64,000 nucleotides of DNA, from assembly GCF_000018045.1 (NCBI RefSeq), contig NC_009792.1, forward strand, positions 3,286,001-3,350,000, read 5' to 3'. Origin of the DNA: Citrobacter koseri ATCC BAA-895 (GTDB taxonomy: Bacteria > Pseudomonadota > Gammaproteobacteria > Enterobacterales > Enterobacteriaceae). Below, piece by piece: positions 25,118-32,859 of the stretch. Numbering within the stretch: position 1 is the stretch's first letter; every line of letters begins with the position of its first letter. Position numbers and translations under genes: made by a program. The notes below the pieces were generated by a model. The model did not search any database, was not told where the DNA came from, and saw nothing but the letters and a program-made list of their open reading frames with translations.

Positions 25118-26122
25118 ATGGCTACTTCACTGAAAAATCGCAACTTTCTTAAACTGCTCGACTTCACTCCGACGGAGATCCAGTACCTGATCGATCTGGC
25201 CATCGAGCTGAAAGCGGCAAAAAAAGCCGGGCGCGAGAAGCAAACGCTGGTCGGTAAAAACATCGCGCTAATTTTCGAAAAAACCTCCACCCGCACCCGC
25301 TGCGCGTTTGAGGTCGGCGCATTCGATCAGGGCGCACAGGTGACCTATCTCGGGCCAAGCGGCTCGCAGATTGGGCATAAAGAATCCATGAAAGATACCG
25401 CCCGCGTGCTGGGCCGGATGTATGACGGCATTGAGTATCGCGGTTTTGGTCAGCAGATCGTTGAAGAACTGGGGCAGTACGCGGGCGTACCGGTGTGGAA
25501 CGGCCTGACCGATGAATTTCACCCTACGCAGATCCTCGCCGACCTGATGACCATGCTGGAACATGCGCCGGGCAAAACGCTGCCTGAACTCAGCTTCGCT
25601 TACCTCGGCGACGCCCGCAATAACATGGGCAATTCGCTGATGGTCGGCGCGGCAAAAATGGGGATGGACATCCGCCTGGTCGCGCCGAAATCCTTCTGGC
25701 CGGACGACGCACTGGTGGCGCAGTGCCGCGACATCGCCAGCGTCACCGGCGCGCGCATTACGCTAACCGAGGACGTGGAGGAAGGCGTTTATGACGTAGA
25801 TTTCCTCTATACCGATGTCTGGGTGTCGATGGGCGAACCAAAAGAGGCGTGGGCGGAGCGCGTCAGCCTGATGAAGCCCTACCAGATCAACCAGCAGGTC
25901 ATCAACGCCACCGGCAACCCCAACGTGAAGTTTATGCACTGCCTGCCCGCCTTCCACAACGAGCACACCAAAGTGGGCCGTGAAATCGAGGCCGCCTATG
26001 GCCTGAAAGGACTGGAGGTGACGGAAGAGGTGTTCGAGTCAGCCCACTCCATCGTGTTTGACGAAGCGGAAAACCGTATGCACACCATTAAAGCGGTCAT
26101 GGTGGCGACGCTCGGCGACTAA
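25118..26122 (+). CDS. arcB: Ornithine carbamoyltransferase (catabolic, ArcB-type)
   Basis: 334 residues, a close paralogue of ArgI with the same STRTR, FHPTQ, DVWVSMGE and HCLPAFHNEHT motifs. Within the deiminase operon it would run in reverse, phosphorolysing citrulline to ornithine and carbamoyl phosphate. The assignment as catabolic rests on operon position, because the motifs do not separate the two roles. No ARG box is seen directly upstream; a BIME occupies that space. Confidence 0.9.
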   Translation: MATSLKNRNFLKLLDFTPTEIQYLIDLAIELKAAKKAGREKQTLVGKNIALIFEKTSTRTRCAFEVGAFDQGAQVTYLGPSGSQIGHKESMKDTARVLGRMYDGIEYRGFGQQIVEELGQYAGVPVWNGLTDEFHPTQILADLMTMLEHAPGKTLPELSFAYLGDARNNMGNSLMVGAAKMGMDIRLVAPKSFWPDDALVAQCRDIASVTGARITLTEDVEEGVYDVDFLYTDVWVSMGEPKEAWAERVSLMKPYQINQQVINATGNPNVKFMHCLPAFHNEHTKVGREIEAAYGLKGLEVTEEVFESAHSIVFDEAENRMHTIKAVMVATLGD

Positions 26123-26179
26123 CCCCTCCGGGCATGTGCCGCCTGACGACGCATGCCCGTGTTATCTGGAGAGAACACC

Positions 26180-27583
26180 ATGGGCAAATTTAAATTTCCC
26201 AGCGCGTATACCATCCTGTTTATTCTTATCGCACTGGTCGCTGTGATGACCTGGATTGTCCCGGCGGGCAAATACCAGATGGCGATGAACCCCACGTTGG
26301 GTAAAGAGGTTCCGGTCGCGGGCACCTATGCTCCTGCCGAGTCGCATCCGCAAGGGATTACCGCCGTACTGTTAGCCCCCATTGACGGCCTCTACAACCA
26401 CGAAACCTATACCGCAGGCGCAATCGATGTGGCGTTGTTTGTACTAATCATCGGCGGCTTTCTCGGCGTAGTGAACAAAACCGGTGCAATCGATGCGGGT
26501 ATTGAACGCGTCACGGTACGGCTCAACGGCAAAGAGGAGTGGATGATCCCCATACTGATGGGACTCTTTGCCGCAGGCGGGACGATTTACGGGATGGCGG
26601 AAGAGTCACTCCCCTTCTACACGCTGTTGGTCCCGGTGATGATGGCCGCTCGATTCGATCCGCTGGTCGCGGCCGCCACCGTGCTGCTCGGCGCAGGTAT
26701 TGGCACACTCGGTTCGACCATCAACCCTTTTGCCACGGTGATTGCCGCCAACGCCGCCGGAATCCCGTTCACTCAGGGTATGCTGTTACGCATCATTCTG
26801 CTGGTCGTTGGTTATGTTATTTGCGTGGTCTGGGTGATGCGCTATGCCCGCAAAGTGCGCAGCAACCCGGAGTTATCTATCGTGGCAGATAAGATGGAGG
26901 AGAACCGCGCTCACTTTCTTGGCAACCGTTCCAGCACGCTGCTGGAGTTCACCGCAACCCGCAAATGGATCTTGCTGATTTTCGCCGCCGCCTTTGCCGT
27001 GATGATTTACGGCGTCGCGGTTCTCGGCTGGTGGATGGCGGAAATTTCCGGCGTTTTCCTGGCGTCCGCGATTATCGTCGGCGTTATCGCCCGGATGAGC
27101 GAAGAGGCGTTCACCAGTACGTTTATCGACGGCGCGCGGGATCTGCTTGGCGTAGCGCTGATTATCGGTATTGCACGCGGCATTGTGGTGGTGATGGATA
27201 ATGGCATGATTACGCATACCATTTTGCACAGCGCGGAAAATCTGGTATCTGGCTTGTCCACCACCATTTTTATCAATGTCACTTACTGGCTGGAAGTATT
27301 GCTCTCATTCCTGGTGCCCTCTTCCTCTGGTCTGGCGGTGTTGACCATGCCGATCATGGCGCCGTTAGCGGACTTCGCCCATGTGCAACGGGATCTGGTG
27401 GTGACGGCGTATCAATCGGCGTCCGGGATTGTGAACCTGATTACGCCGACGTCGGCGGTCGTAATGGGAGGTCTGGCGATTGCGCGTGTGCCGTATGTGC
27501 GGTATCTGAAGTGGGTCGCGCCGCTGCTGCTGATCCTGACGCTACTGAATATGGCTGTTTTGAGCGTTGGCGCAATGCTGTAA
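26180..27583 (+). CDS. arcD: YfcC-family transporter, probable arginine/ornithine antiporter
   Basis: 467-residue inner-membrane protein with about 12 hydrophobic helices, of the YfcC/DcuC-like ion transporter superfamily. It has the AGGTIYGMAEESLPFY segment and LVPSSSGLAVLTMPIMAP near the C-terminus. The ATG at 26180 follows GGAGAGAACACC. As the last gene of the arc operon it most likely exchanges external arginine for ornithine. The family also transports other solutes, so the substrate is inferred from context. Confidence 0.85.
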   Translation: MGKFKFPSAYTILFILIALVAVMTWIVPAGKYQMAMNPTLGKEVPVAGTYAPAESHPQGITAVLLAPIDGLYNHETYTAGAIDVALFVLIIGGFLGVVNKTGAIDAGIERVTVRLNGKEEWMIPILMGLFAAGGTIYGMAEESLPFYTLLVPVMMAARFDPLVAAATVLLGAGIGTLGSTINPFATVIAANAAGIPFTQGMLLRIILLVVGYVICVVWVMRYARKVRSNPELSIVADKMEENRAHFLGNRSSTLLEFTATRKWILLIFAAAFAVMIYGVAVLGWWMAEISGVFLASAIIVGVIARMSEEAFTSTFIDGARDLLGVALIIGIARGIVVVMDNGMITHTILHSAENLVSGLSTTIFINVTYWLEVLLSFLVPSSSGLAVLTMPIMAPLADFAHVQRDLVVTAYQSASGIVNLITPTSAVVMGGLAIARVPYVRYLKWVAPLLLILTLLNMAVLSVGAML

Positions 27584-27587
27584 CTCC

Positions 27588-27732
27588 CGCCGGATGGCGC
27601 TTCGCTTATCCGGCCTACAAGTTACGCATTTCGTAGGCCGGATAAGGCGCTTTAGCGCCGCCATCCGGCACAGGCCAACAGGTTGCGTATTCCGTAGGCC
27701 GGATAAGGCGCTTTAGCGCCGCCATCCGGCAA
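27588..27732. repeat. BIME cluster of three REP units
   Basis: One unit (GCCGGATGGCGCTTCGC to TTATCCGGCCTAC) is followed by two nearly identical inverted units (GTAGGCCGGATAAGGCGC to GCCATCCGGC). It separates arcD from the ArgR paralogue and fills most of a 288-base gap. Confidence 0.88.
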
Positions 27733-27871
27733 ACGAACGCAGCCAATACGCTTTCTTTTTTGACTGGCTTCTCACTTTCCTGCAAAACCGACCGGTTGAT
27801 TCGTTATCAATGTGACAAACAGGATGAATTTCGCTAGTCCATTGATATCAATGACAAAGCAAGGTGCATAT

Positions 27872-28360
27872 ATGAAGGAATACAATGATTGCTCCGCCAA
27901 AGAACAGCAGCAACTGGCGGTATGTCAGCGCCTGATTACAGAAAAAAGTTACTTATCCCAGGAGGAAATACGTCGCGATCTGCAAAACCACGGCTTCGAA
28001 GGCATCAGCCAGTCGACCGTTTCACGTCTGTTGAAACTGCTCGGCGTCATAAAAATAAGAAATACAAAGGGACAAAAAATTTATTCCGTAAATCCGCAAT
28101 TGCGCCCCGCTCCTGACGCTGCGCGATCGATATCCGAGATGGTGGTCAGCGTGGAACACAATAGCGAATTTATCCTTATCCACACGGTGGCCGGTTATGG
28201 CCGCGCCGTTGCCAGAATCCTGGATTATCACGCCCTGCCGGAAATTTTAGGTGTGATCGCGGGCAGCAGTATCGTCTGGGTCGCGCCACGGGTTGTACAG
28301 CGCACCGGGCTTGTTCACAAGCAAATTAATTATTTATTAAAAATGAATTCTTATTCATGA
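27872..28360 (+). CDS. ArgR-family arginine repressor paralogue
   Basis: 162 residues with the ArgR layout. The N-terminal winged helix (EEIRRDLQNHGFEGISQSTV and SRLLKLLGVIKIRN) is followed by a C-terminal hexamer and arginine-binding domain (HTVAGYGRAVARILDYHALP, then GVIAGSSIVWVAPR). The ATG at 27872 with AAGGTG before it is chosen over earlier ones. The normal chromosomal argR lies elsewhere, beside mdh in enterobacteria (from memory), so this is a second member, probably dedicated to the arc operon. Confidence 0.9.
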   Translation: MKEYNDCSAKEQQQLAVCQRLITEKSYLSQEEIRRDLQNHGFEGISQSTVSRLLKLLGVIKIRNTKGQKIYSVNPQLRPAPDAARSISEMVVSVEHNSEFILIHTVAGYGRAVARILDYHALPEILGVIAGSSIVWVAPRVVQRTGLVHKQINYLLKMNSYS

Positions 28361-28396
28361 GAACCGTTTGCGATGAATAAAATGTGCATTAATCGC

Positions 28397-28424
28397 TTGA
28401 TCCCATAACATAGCTGAGTATAAT
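28397..28424 (+). promoter_or_regulatory. pyrBI promoter
   Basis: TTGATC (28397-28402) and TATAAT (28419-28424) are spaced 16 bases apart, about 25 bases upstream of the leader peptide start. Confidence 0.75.
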
Positions 28425-28449
28425 CGCGGACAATTTGCCGGGAGGAAGT

Positions 28450-28584
28450 ATGGTTCAGTGTGTACGACATTCTGTCTTACCGCGTCTGAAAACAGACGCT
28501 GGACTGCCGTTTTTCTTCCCGTTGCTCACCTATTCCAGGCCCCTCATTGAGGGGCTTTTTTTTTGCCCAGGCGTCAGGAGATAA
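28450..28584 (+). CDS. pyrL: pyrBI operon leader peptide PyrL
   Basis: 44 codons, beginning MVQCVRHSVLPRLKTDAGLP and ending FFCPGVRR. The frame reads through the attenuator hairpin and stops two bases before pyrB. The ribosome site is GGAGGAAGT directly before the ATG. When UTP is scarce, RNA polymerase pauses at the U-rich stretch. The translating ribosome then catches up and prevents the attenuator from forming. Confidence 0.94.
   Translation: MVQCVRHSVLPRLKTDAGLPFFFPLLTYSRPLIEGLFFCPGVRR
28539..28564 (+). terminator. pyrBI attenuator
   Basis: Perfect seven-base GC-rich stem GCCCCTC / GAGGGGC with a three-base loop and nine T, lying inside the pyrL frame 22 bases upstream of pyrB. Confidence 0.95.
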
Positions 28585-28586
28585 AC

Positions 28587-29522
28587 ATGGCTAACCCGCT
28601 ATACCAAAAACACATCATTTCCATAAACGACCTCAGCCGCGATGACCTCAATCTGGTCCTGGCGACGGCGGCGAAATTAAAAGCCAATCCACAGCCGGAG
28701 CTGCTGAAGCATAAAGTGATCGCCAGCTGCTTCTTCGAGGCATCCACACGCACCCGCCTGTCGTTTGAAACCTCGATGCACCGCCTCGGCGCCAGCGTGG
28801 TGGGCTTCTCCGACAGCGCTAACACGTCGCTGGGCAAAAAAGGCGAGACGCTGGCGGATACCATCTCCGTTATCAGCACTTATGTGGACGCGATTGTGAT
28901 GCGTCACCCACAGGAAGGCGCAGCGCGTCTGGCGACCGAGTTCTCCGGCAACGTGCCGGTACTGAACGCCGGCGACGGCGCAAACCAGCATCCGACCCAG
29001 ACGCTGCTGGATCTGTTTACCATTCAGGAAACCCAGGGCCGCCTGGACAATCTGAATATCGCTATGGTCGGCGACCTGAAATATGGCCGAACCGTACACT
29101 CACTGACGCAGGCGCTGGCGAAGTTTGACGGCAACCGCTTCTACTTTATCGCGCCGGACGCGCTGGCGATGCCGCAATACATTCTGGATATGCTGGATGA
29201 GAAAGGCATTGCCTGGAGTCTGCACAGCGCCATCGAAGAGGTGATGGCGGAAGTGGATATTCTGTATATGACCCGCGTGCAGAAAGAGCGTCTGGACCCG
29301 TCCGAATACGCCAACGTCAAAGCGCAGTTTGTCCTGCGCGCCAGCGACCTGAACGGCGCGCGTGAAAACATGAAGGTTCTGCATCCGCTGCCGCGTATTG
29401 ATGAGATCACCACCGACGTAGATAAAACGCCGCACGCCTGGTACTTCCAGCAGGCAGGAAACGGTATTTTCGCTCGCCAGGCGTTACTGGCACTGGTTCT
29501 GAATAGCGATCTGGCACTGTAA
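28587..29522 (+). CDS. pyrB: Aspartate carbamoyltransferase catalytic subunit
   Basis: 311 residues. It makes N-carbamoyl-L-aspartate from carbamoyl phosphate and aspartate, the committed step of pyrimidine synthesis. Motifs are [19 protein letters not shown] and HPLPRIDEI. The ATG at 28587 follows CAGGAG. It forms the ATCase holoenzyme with PyrI, 11 bases downstream, and is controlled by the attenuator. Confidence 0.98.
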
Positions 29523-29533
29523 GGGGAAAAGAG

Positions 29534-29995
29534 ATGACACACGACAATAAACTACAGGTTGAAGCGATCAAACGTGGCACCGTAATCGACCACATTCCCG
29601 CGCAGGTTGGCTTTAAGTTACTGACGCTGTTCAAACTGACCGAGACCGATCAGCGCATCACCATCGGCCTTAACCTGCCGTCCGGCGAGATGGGGCGTAA
29701 AGACCTGATTAAAATCGAGAACACCTTCCTGACCGAAGAACAGGTTAACCAGCTCTCCCTGTACGCGCCGCAGGCAACGGTAAACCGCATCGATAACTAT
29801 GATGTGGTGGGCAAATCGCGCCCAAGCCTGCCGGATCGCATCGACAACGTGCTGGTCTGCCCGAACAGCAACTGCATCAGTCATGCTGAGCCGGTTTCAT
29901 CCAGTTTTGCAGTGAAAAAACGCACAGATGACATTGCGCTCAAATGTAAATACTGCGAAAAAGAGTTTTCGCATTATGTGGTGCTGGCCAACTAA
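29534..29995 (+). CDS. pyrI: Aspartate carbamoyltransferase regulatory subunit
   Basis: 153 residues. The N-terminal allosteric domain binds CTP and ATP. The C-terminal zinc domain has four cysteines, in CPNSNC and CKYCEKEF, and contacts the catalytic chains. It is co-transcribed with pyrB. Confidence 0.98.
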
Positions 29996-30001
29996 TTGAG
30001 G

Positions 30002-30030
30002 TTGGTAATGGGTATCCGGCTCCCTATAAT
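30002..30030 (+). promoter_or_regulatory. ridA promoter
   Basis: TTGGTA (30002-30007) and a perfect TATAAT (30025-30030) are spaced 17 bases apart, 39 bases upstream of the ridA start. Confidence 0.75.
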
Positions 30031-30069
30031 GGCCTGTACCTAATTTACCGCTGTAATTCAGGAGAAATC

Positions 30070-30456
30070 ATGAGCAAAACTATCGCGACGGAAAATGCAC
30101 CCGCAGCTATCGGCCCATACGTTCAGGGCGTTGACCTGGGCAGCATGATCATCACTTCCGGTCAGATCCCGGTTGATCCAAAAACCGGCAGCGTACCGGA
30201 TGACGTGTCCGCTCAGGCGCGCCAGTCGCTGGAAAACGTAAAAGCTATCGTCGAAGCCGCAGGCCTGAAAGTGGGCGACATCGTGAAAACAACCGTGTTC
30301 GTTAAAGACCTGAACGACTTCGCGACCGTGAATGCGACCTATGAAGCGTTCTTCACCGAGCATAATGCGACCTTCCCGGCACGTTCATGCGTTGAAGTTG
30401 CGCGTCTGCCGAAAGACGTAAAAATCGAGATCGAAGCGATCGCTGTTCGCCGCTAA
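30070..30456 (+). CDS. ridA: 2-iminobutanoate/2-iminopropanoate deaminase RidA
   Basis: 128-residue trimeric RidA/YjgF protein. It hydrolyses reactive imine and enamine intermediates such as those from threonine dehydratase, protecting PLP enzymes. The active-site Arg lies in FPARSCVEVARLPKD, and IGPYVQGVDLG is at the N-terminus. CAGGAG precedes the ATG. Confidence 0.97.
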   Translation: MSKTIATENAPAAIGPYVQGVDLGSMIITSGQIPVDPKTGSVPDDVSAQARQSLENVKAIVEAAGLKVGDIVKTTVFVKDLNDFATVNATYEAFFTEHNATFPARSCVEVARLPKDVKIEIEAIAVRR

Positions 30457-30478
30457 GTCTCCTTAAAAATATGTCTGC

Positions 30479-30556
30479 GCCGGATGGCGGCTCCGCCTTA
30501 TCCGGCCTACGGCAGTGCCATTTGTAGGCCCGGTAAGCGCCAGCGCCACCGGGCAT
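30479..30556. repeat. BIME between ridA and dctM
   Basis: GCCGGATGGCGGCTCCGCC to TATCCGGCCTAC is followed by GTAGGCCCGGTAAGCG to GCCACCGGGC. Confidence 0.85.
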
Positions 30557-30559
30557 TTA

Positions 30560-31846
30560 TCACATCACCCCAAACAGTTTCGGCAGGAACAGCGAGATCG
30601 CCGGAATATAGGTCACTAACATCAACACCAGGAAGAGTACCGCGTAGAACGGCAGCATCGCCTTCACCACCTGCTCTATTTTCTGCTTACTCACCGCACT
30701 GGCAACAAACAGCACCGATCCCACCGGCGGCGTAATCAGGCCGATCCCAAGATTCACCAGCATGATCATGCCGAAATGCACCGGATCAATACCCAATGCC
30801 GTAGTGACCGGCAGCAGAACAGGCGTCAGGATCAGGATCAGCGGCGCCATGTCCATCAGTGTCCCGATCAGCAGCAGCATAATGTTAATGCACATCAGGA
30901 TGACGTATTTGTTATCTGAAATACTGGTGAACGCCTCGGTAATGCGCATCGGCAGCTGCATGTAGGTCATGATGGCGCCGAATGCGGCGGCGAACCCGAT
31001 CAGGATCATCACAATGGTGACCGTTTTTACCGTGCGGTACATCAGCTTCGGCAGTTCAGACCATTTGTAGTCGCGGTAGATAAACATAGTGACGAAGAAG
31101 GCCCACAGACAGGCGATCGCCGCCGATTCCGTCGCGGTGAAGATGCCAGAGAGGATCCCGCCCATGATGATGACAACCGTCATCAGCCCCCACAGCGTAT
31201 CGACAAAAATCTTCAACGCCTGGCGAAACGGCACCCGCTCGCCTTTCGGATAACCGCGCTTATGGGCAAAACCGACGCACATCACCATCAGGGTAAAACT
31301 TAACAGCAGCCCCGGCAGAATGCCGGCGATAAACAGCGCGGCAATCGACACCGTACCGCCCGTCGCCAGCGAATAAATCACCGAGTTGTGGCTGGGCGGC
31401 GTCAGGATCGCCTGTACGGAGCCGCTGGCGGTGACCGCCGCCGCGAAGTCACGCGGATAGCCTTTTTTATCCATCTCCGGGATCATCACCGAGCCGATAG
31501 ACGCCGTATCCGCGACGGACGAGCCGGAAATCGCGCCAAAAAAGGTAGACGCCACAATGTTCACCAGCGACAGCCCGCCGCGTATAAAGCCGACAAAGAT
31601 GTAGGCGAAGTTCACCAGGCGACGCGCAATACCGCCCTCCGCCATAATCGCCCCCGCCAGAATAAAAAATGGGATCGCCAGCAGCGAAAATTTGTTCACG
31701 CCGCTGGTGAGCTGGATCATGACCGCTTCCAGGGGAATGTCGATATACCAGGCGCCAACGATCGCGCTAATGCCCACCGCGTATGCTACCGGCACCCCAA
31801 TCGCCAGCATAATGCCGAGCGTAAAGACGAGAATAAATGCATCCAT
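30560..31846 (-). CDS. TRAP transporter large membrane subunit (DctM)
   Basis: 428 residues with about 12 hydrophobic segments and the DctM layout (ISGSSVADTASIGSVMIPEM and PPVGSVLFVASAVSKQKIE are typical). With DctQ and a periplasmic binding protein it would import a carboxylate using the sodium gradient. The binding protein gene has been lost from the operon (see 32449), so this subunit may be idle or may pair with a binding protein from elsewhere. GGAAAGCAG precedes the ATG. The substrate is unknown. Confidence 0.92.
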   Translation of the reverse strand: MDAFILVFTLGIMLAIGVPVAYAVGISAIVGAWYIDIPLEAVMIQLTSGVNKFSLLAIPFFILAGAIMAEGGIARRLVNFAYIFVGFIRGGLSLVNIVASTFFGAISGSSVADTASIGSVMIPEMDKKGYPRDFAAAVTASGSVQAILTPPSHNSVIYSLATGGTVSIAALFIAGILPGLLLSFTLMVMCVGFAHKRGYPKGERVPFRQALKIFVDTLWGLMTVVIIMGGILSGIFTATESAAIACLWAFFVTMFIYRDYKWSELPKLMYRTVKTVTIVMILIGFAAAFGAIMTYMQLPMRITEAFTSISDNKYVILMCINIMLLLIGTLMDMAPLILILTPVLLPVTTALGIDPVHFGMIMLVNLGIGLITPPVGSVLFVASAVSKQKIEQVVKAMLPFYAVLFLVLMLVTYIPAISLFLPKLFGVM

Positions 31847-31876
31847 CTGCTTTCCTTTATGAAATGGGGTCGCGCA

Positions 31877-32386
31877 TTAATGGGTTGAGCCCAGCATGAC
31901 GACAGGACGTTGATACTGCGAACCACGGAAAATTTTCTCGATAATGAAAAGCAGCGTGATGGCAGAGCCGACAGGCAACGGCAGGTAGTTCTCTCCCGCT
32001 GATAACAGAGGAAATTCCGCCACCGGCTGTTCCCACAGGTCGTAGCACAGCAGGGAGCCGTACCAGAGGATAAACAGGCTGACGGCCATCAGCATCAGAT
32101 CCGCCACAATGAAACAGATTCGCTGCGCGCCCTCGCTCAGGCGGTCGGTCACCATGCTGACAGCGATATGGGAACCCGCGCGATAGCTCACCGCTGCGCC
32201 AACAAAGGTGAATGTCACCATGCAAAGAATGGCGACCGGTTCCGGCCATGACAGCGCGCTGTTCATCACATAGCGCGCAAATATCCCAACGGGAATAACG
32301 GCCACCATAATCAACAGCGCCAATCCGGCAACCCACATTGAGATTCGGTAAAACAAATCCATTACCGACGAATAAAATTCACCCAT
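31877..32386 (-). CDS. TRAP transporter small membrane subunit (DctQ)
   Basis: 169 residues with four hydrophobic helices (for example VAGLALLIMVAVIPVGIF near the start), in DctQ arrangement. It bridges the large permease and the binding protein in TRAP systems. It lies 30 bases before dctM, with a strong AAGGGGACG ribosome site. The upstream remnant of dctP shows the original order dctP-dctQ-dctM. Confidence 0.9.
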   Translation of the reverse strand: MGEFYSSVMDLFYRISMWVAGLALLIMVAVIPVGIFARYVMNSALSWPEPVAILCMVTFTFVGAAVSYRAGSHIAVSMVTDRLSEGAQRICFIVADLMLMAVSLFILWYGSLLCYDLWEQPVAEFPLLSAGENYLPLPVGSAITLLFIIEKIFRGSQYQRPVVMLGSTH

Positions 32387-32448
32387 GGTCGTCCCCTTGA
32401 ATTAATCTTTAGGTTCAGGCGGATAAAGTCCTTACCCCGCCAGAGGTA

Positions 32449-32511
32449 TTACTTCATATCCTGAATCCGTTTAATCAAATCCTGGCGATCTTTATAGGGT
32501 TCGCTGGCAGT
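32449..32511 (-). pseudogene. 3' remnant of a TRAP binding-protein gene (dctP)
   Basis: On the minus strand the last 20 codons read TASEPYKDRQDLIKRIQDMK and then a stop, 62 bases before dctQ. This is the characteristic C-terminus of DctP-type TRAP binding proteins. An in-frame TAA lies directly upstream, and the remaining 300 or so codons are missing. Confidence 0.82.
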
Positions 32512-32829
32512 TTAAAAAATGCCATGAATAGCGCTAACTGACAGGATAAAAGAGTGCCGGGCTTAACTTACAGTTATATATGACCTTTTACAGCGTAGCC
32601 TGCGCAGGCCAACGCATGTAAGAAAGTATTACGATAATTATGTTCATAAAATATGACTGAATGGAAATATTTTTAGCACGCTGTTTCATTTTTGCAATGA
32701 AGGTCTTTTTCCTGATAAAAAGATGTCTGAAAGAGGAGTAAAATTGTGATCCGTCACACTCTTTAGTATTTCAAAAAAAATAAAACAGGAACTTTCGTGA
32801 GGATATATTTACGGAGTATAGAAAAGCGT
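32512..32829. other. Gene-free stretch between the dctP remnant and mgtA
   Basis: It holds no credible gene. A short inverted repeat TGTGA-TCCG-TCACA lies at 32745-32758. The spacing is too short for CRP, and it could be an operator left from the TRAP operon. The rest shows nothing I can name. Confidence 0.5.
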
Positions 32830-32851
32830 AATGGCTGCCGCAGCAGCCATT
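32830..32851 (-). terminator. mgtA terminator
   Basis: Nine-base stem AATGGCTGC / GCAGCCATT with a four-base loop, just past the mgtA stop. The tail on the minus strand is only moderately T-rich. Confidence 0.65.
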
Positions 32852-32859
32852 ATTCTGGA

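Noticed and set aside
32745..32758. TGTGA-TCCG-TCACA as a CRP site
   Set aside because: The spacer is four bases, not six, so CRP would not fit. It is kept only as a possible unknown operator.
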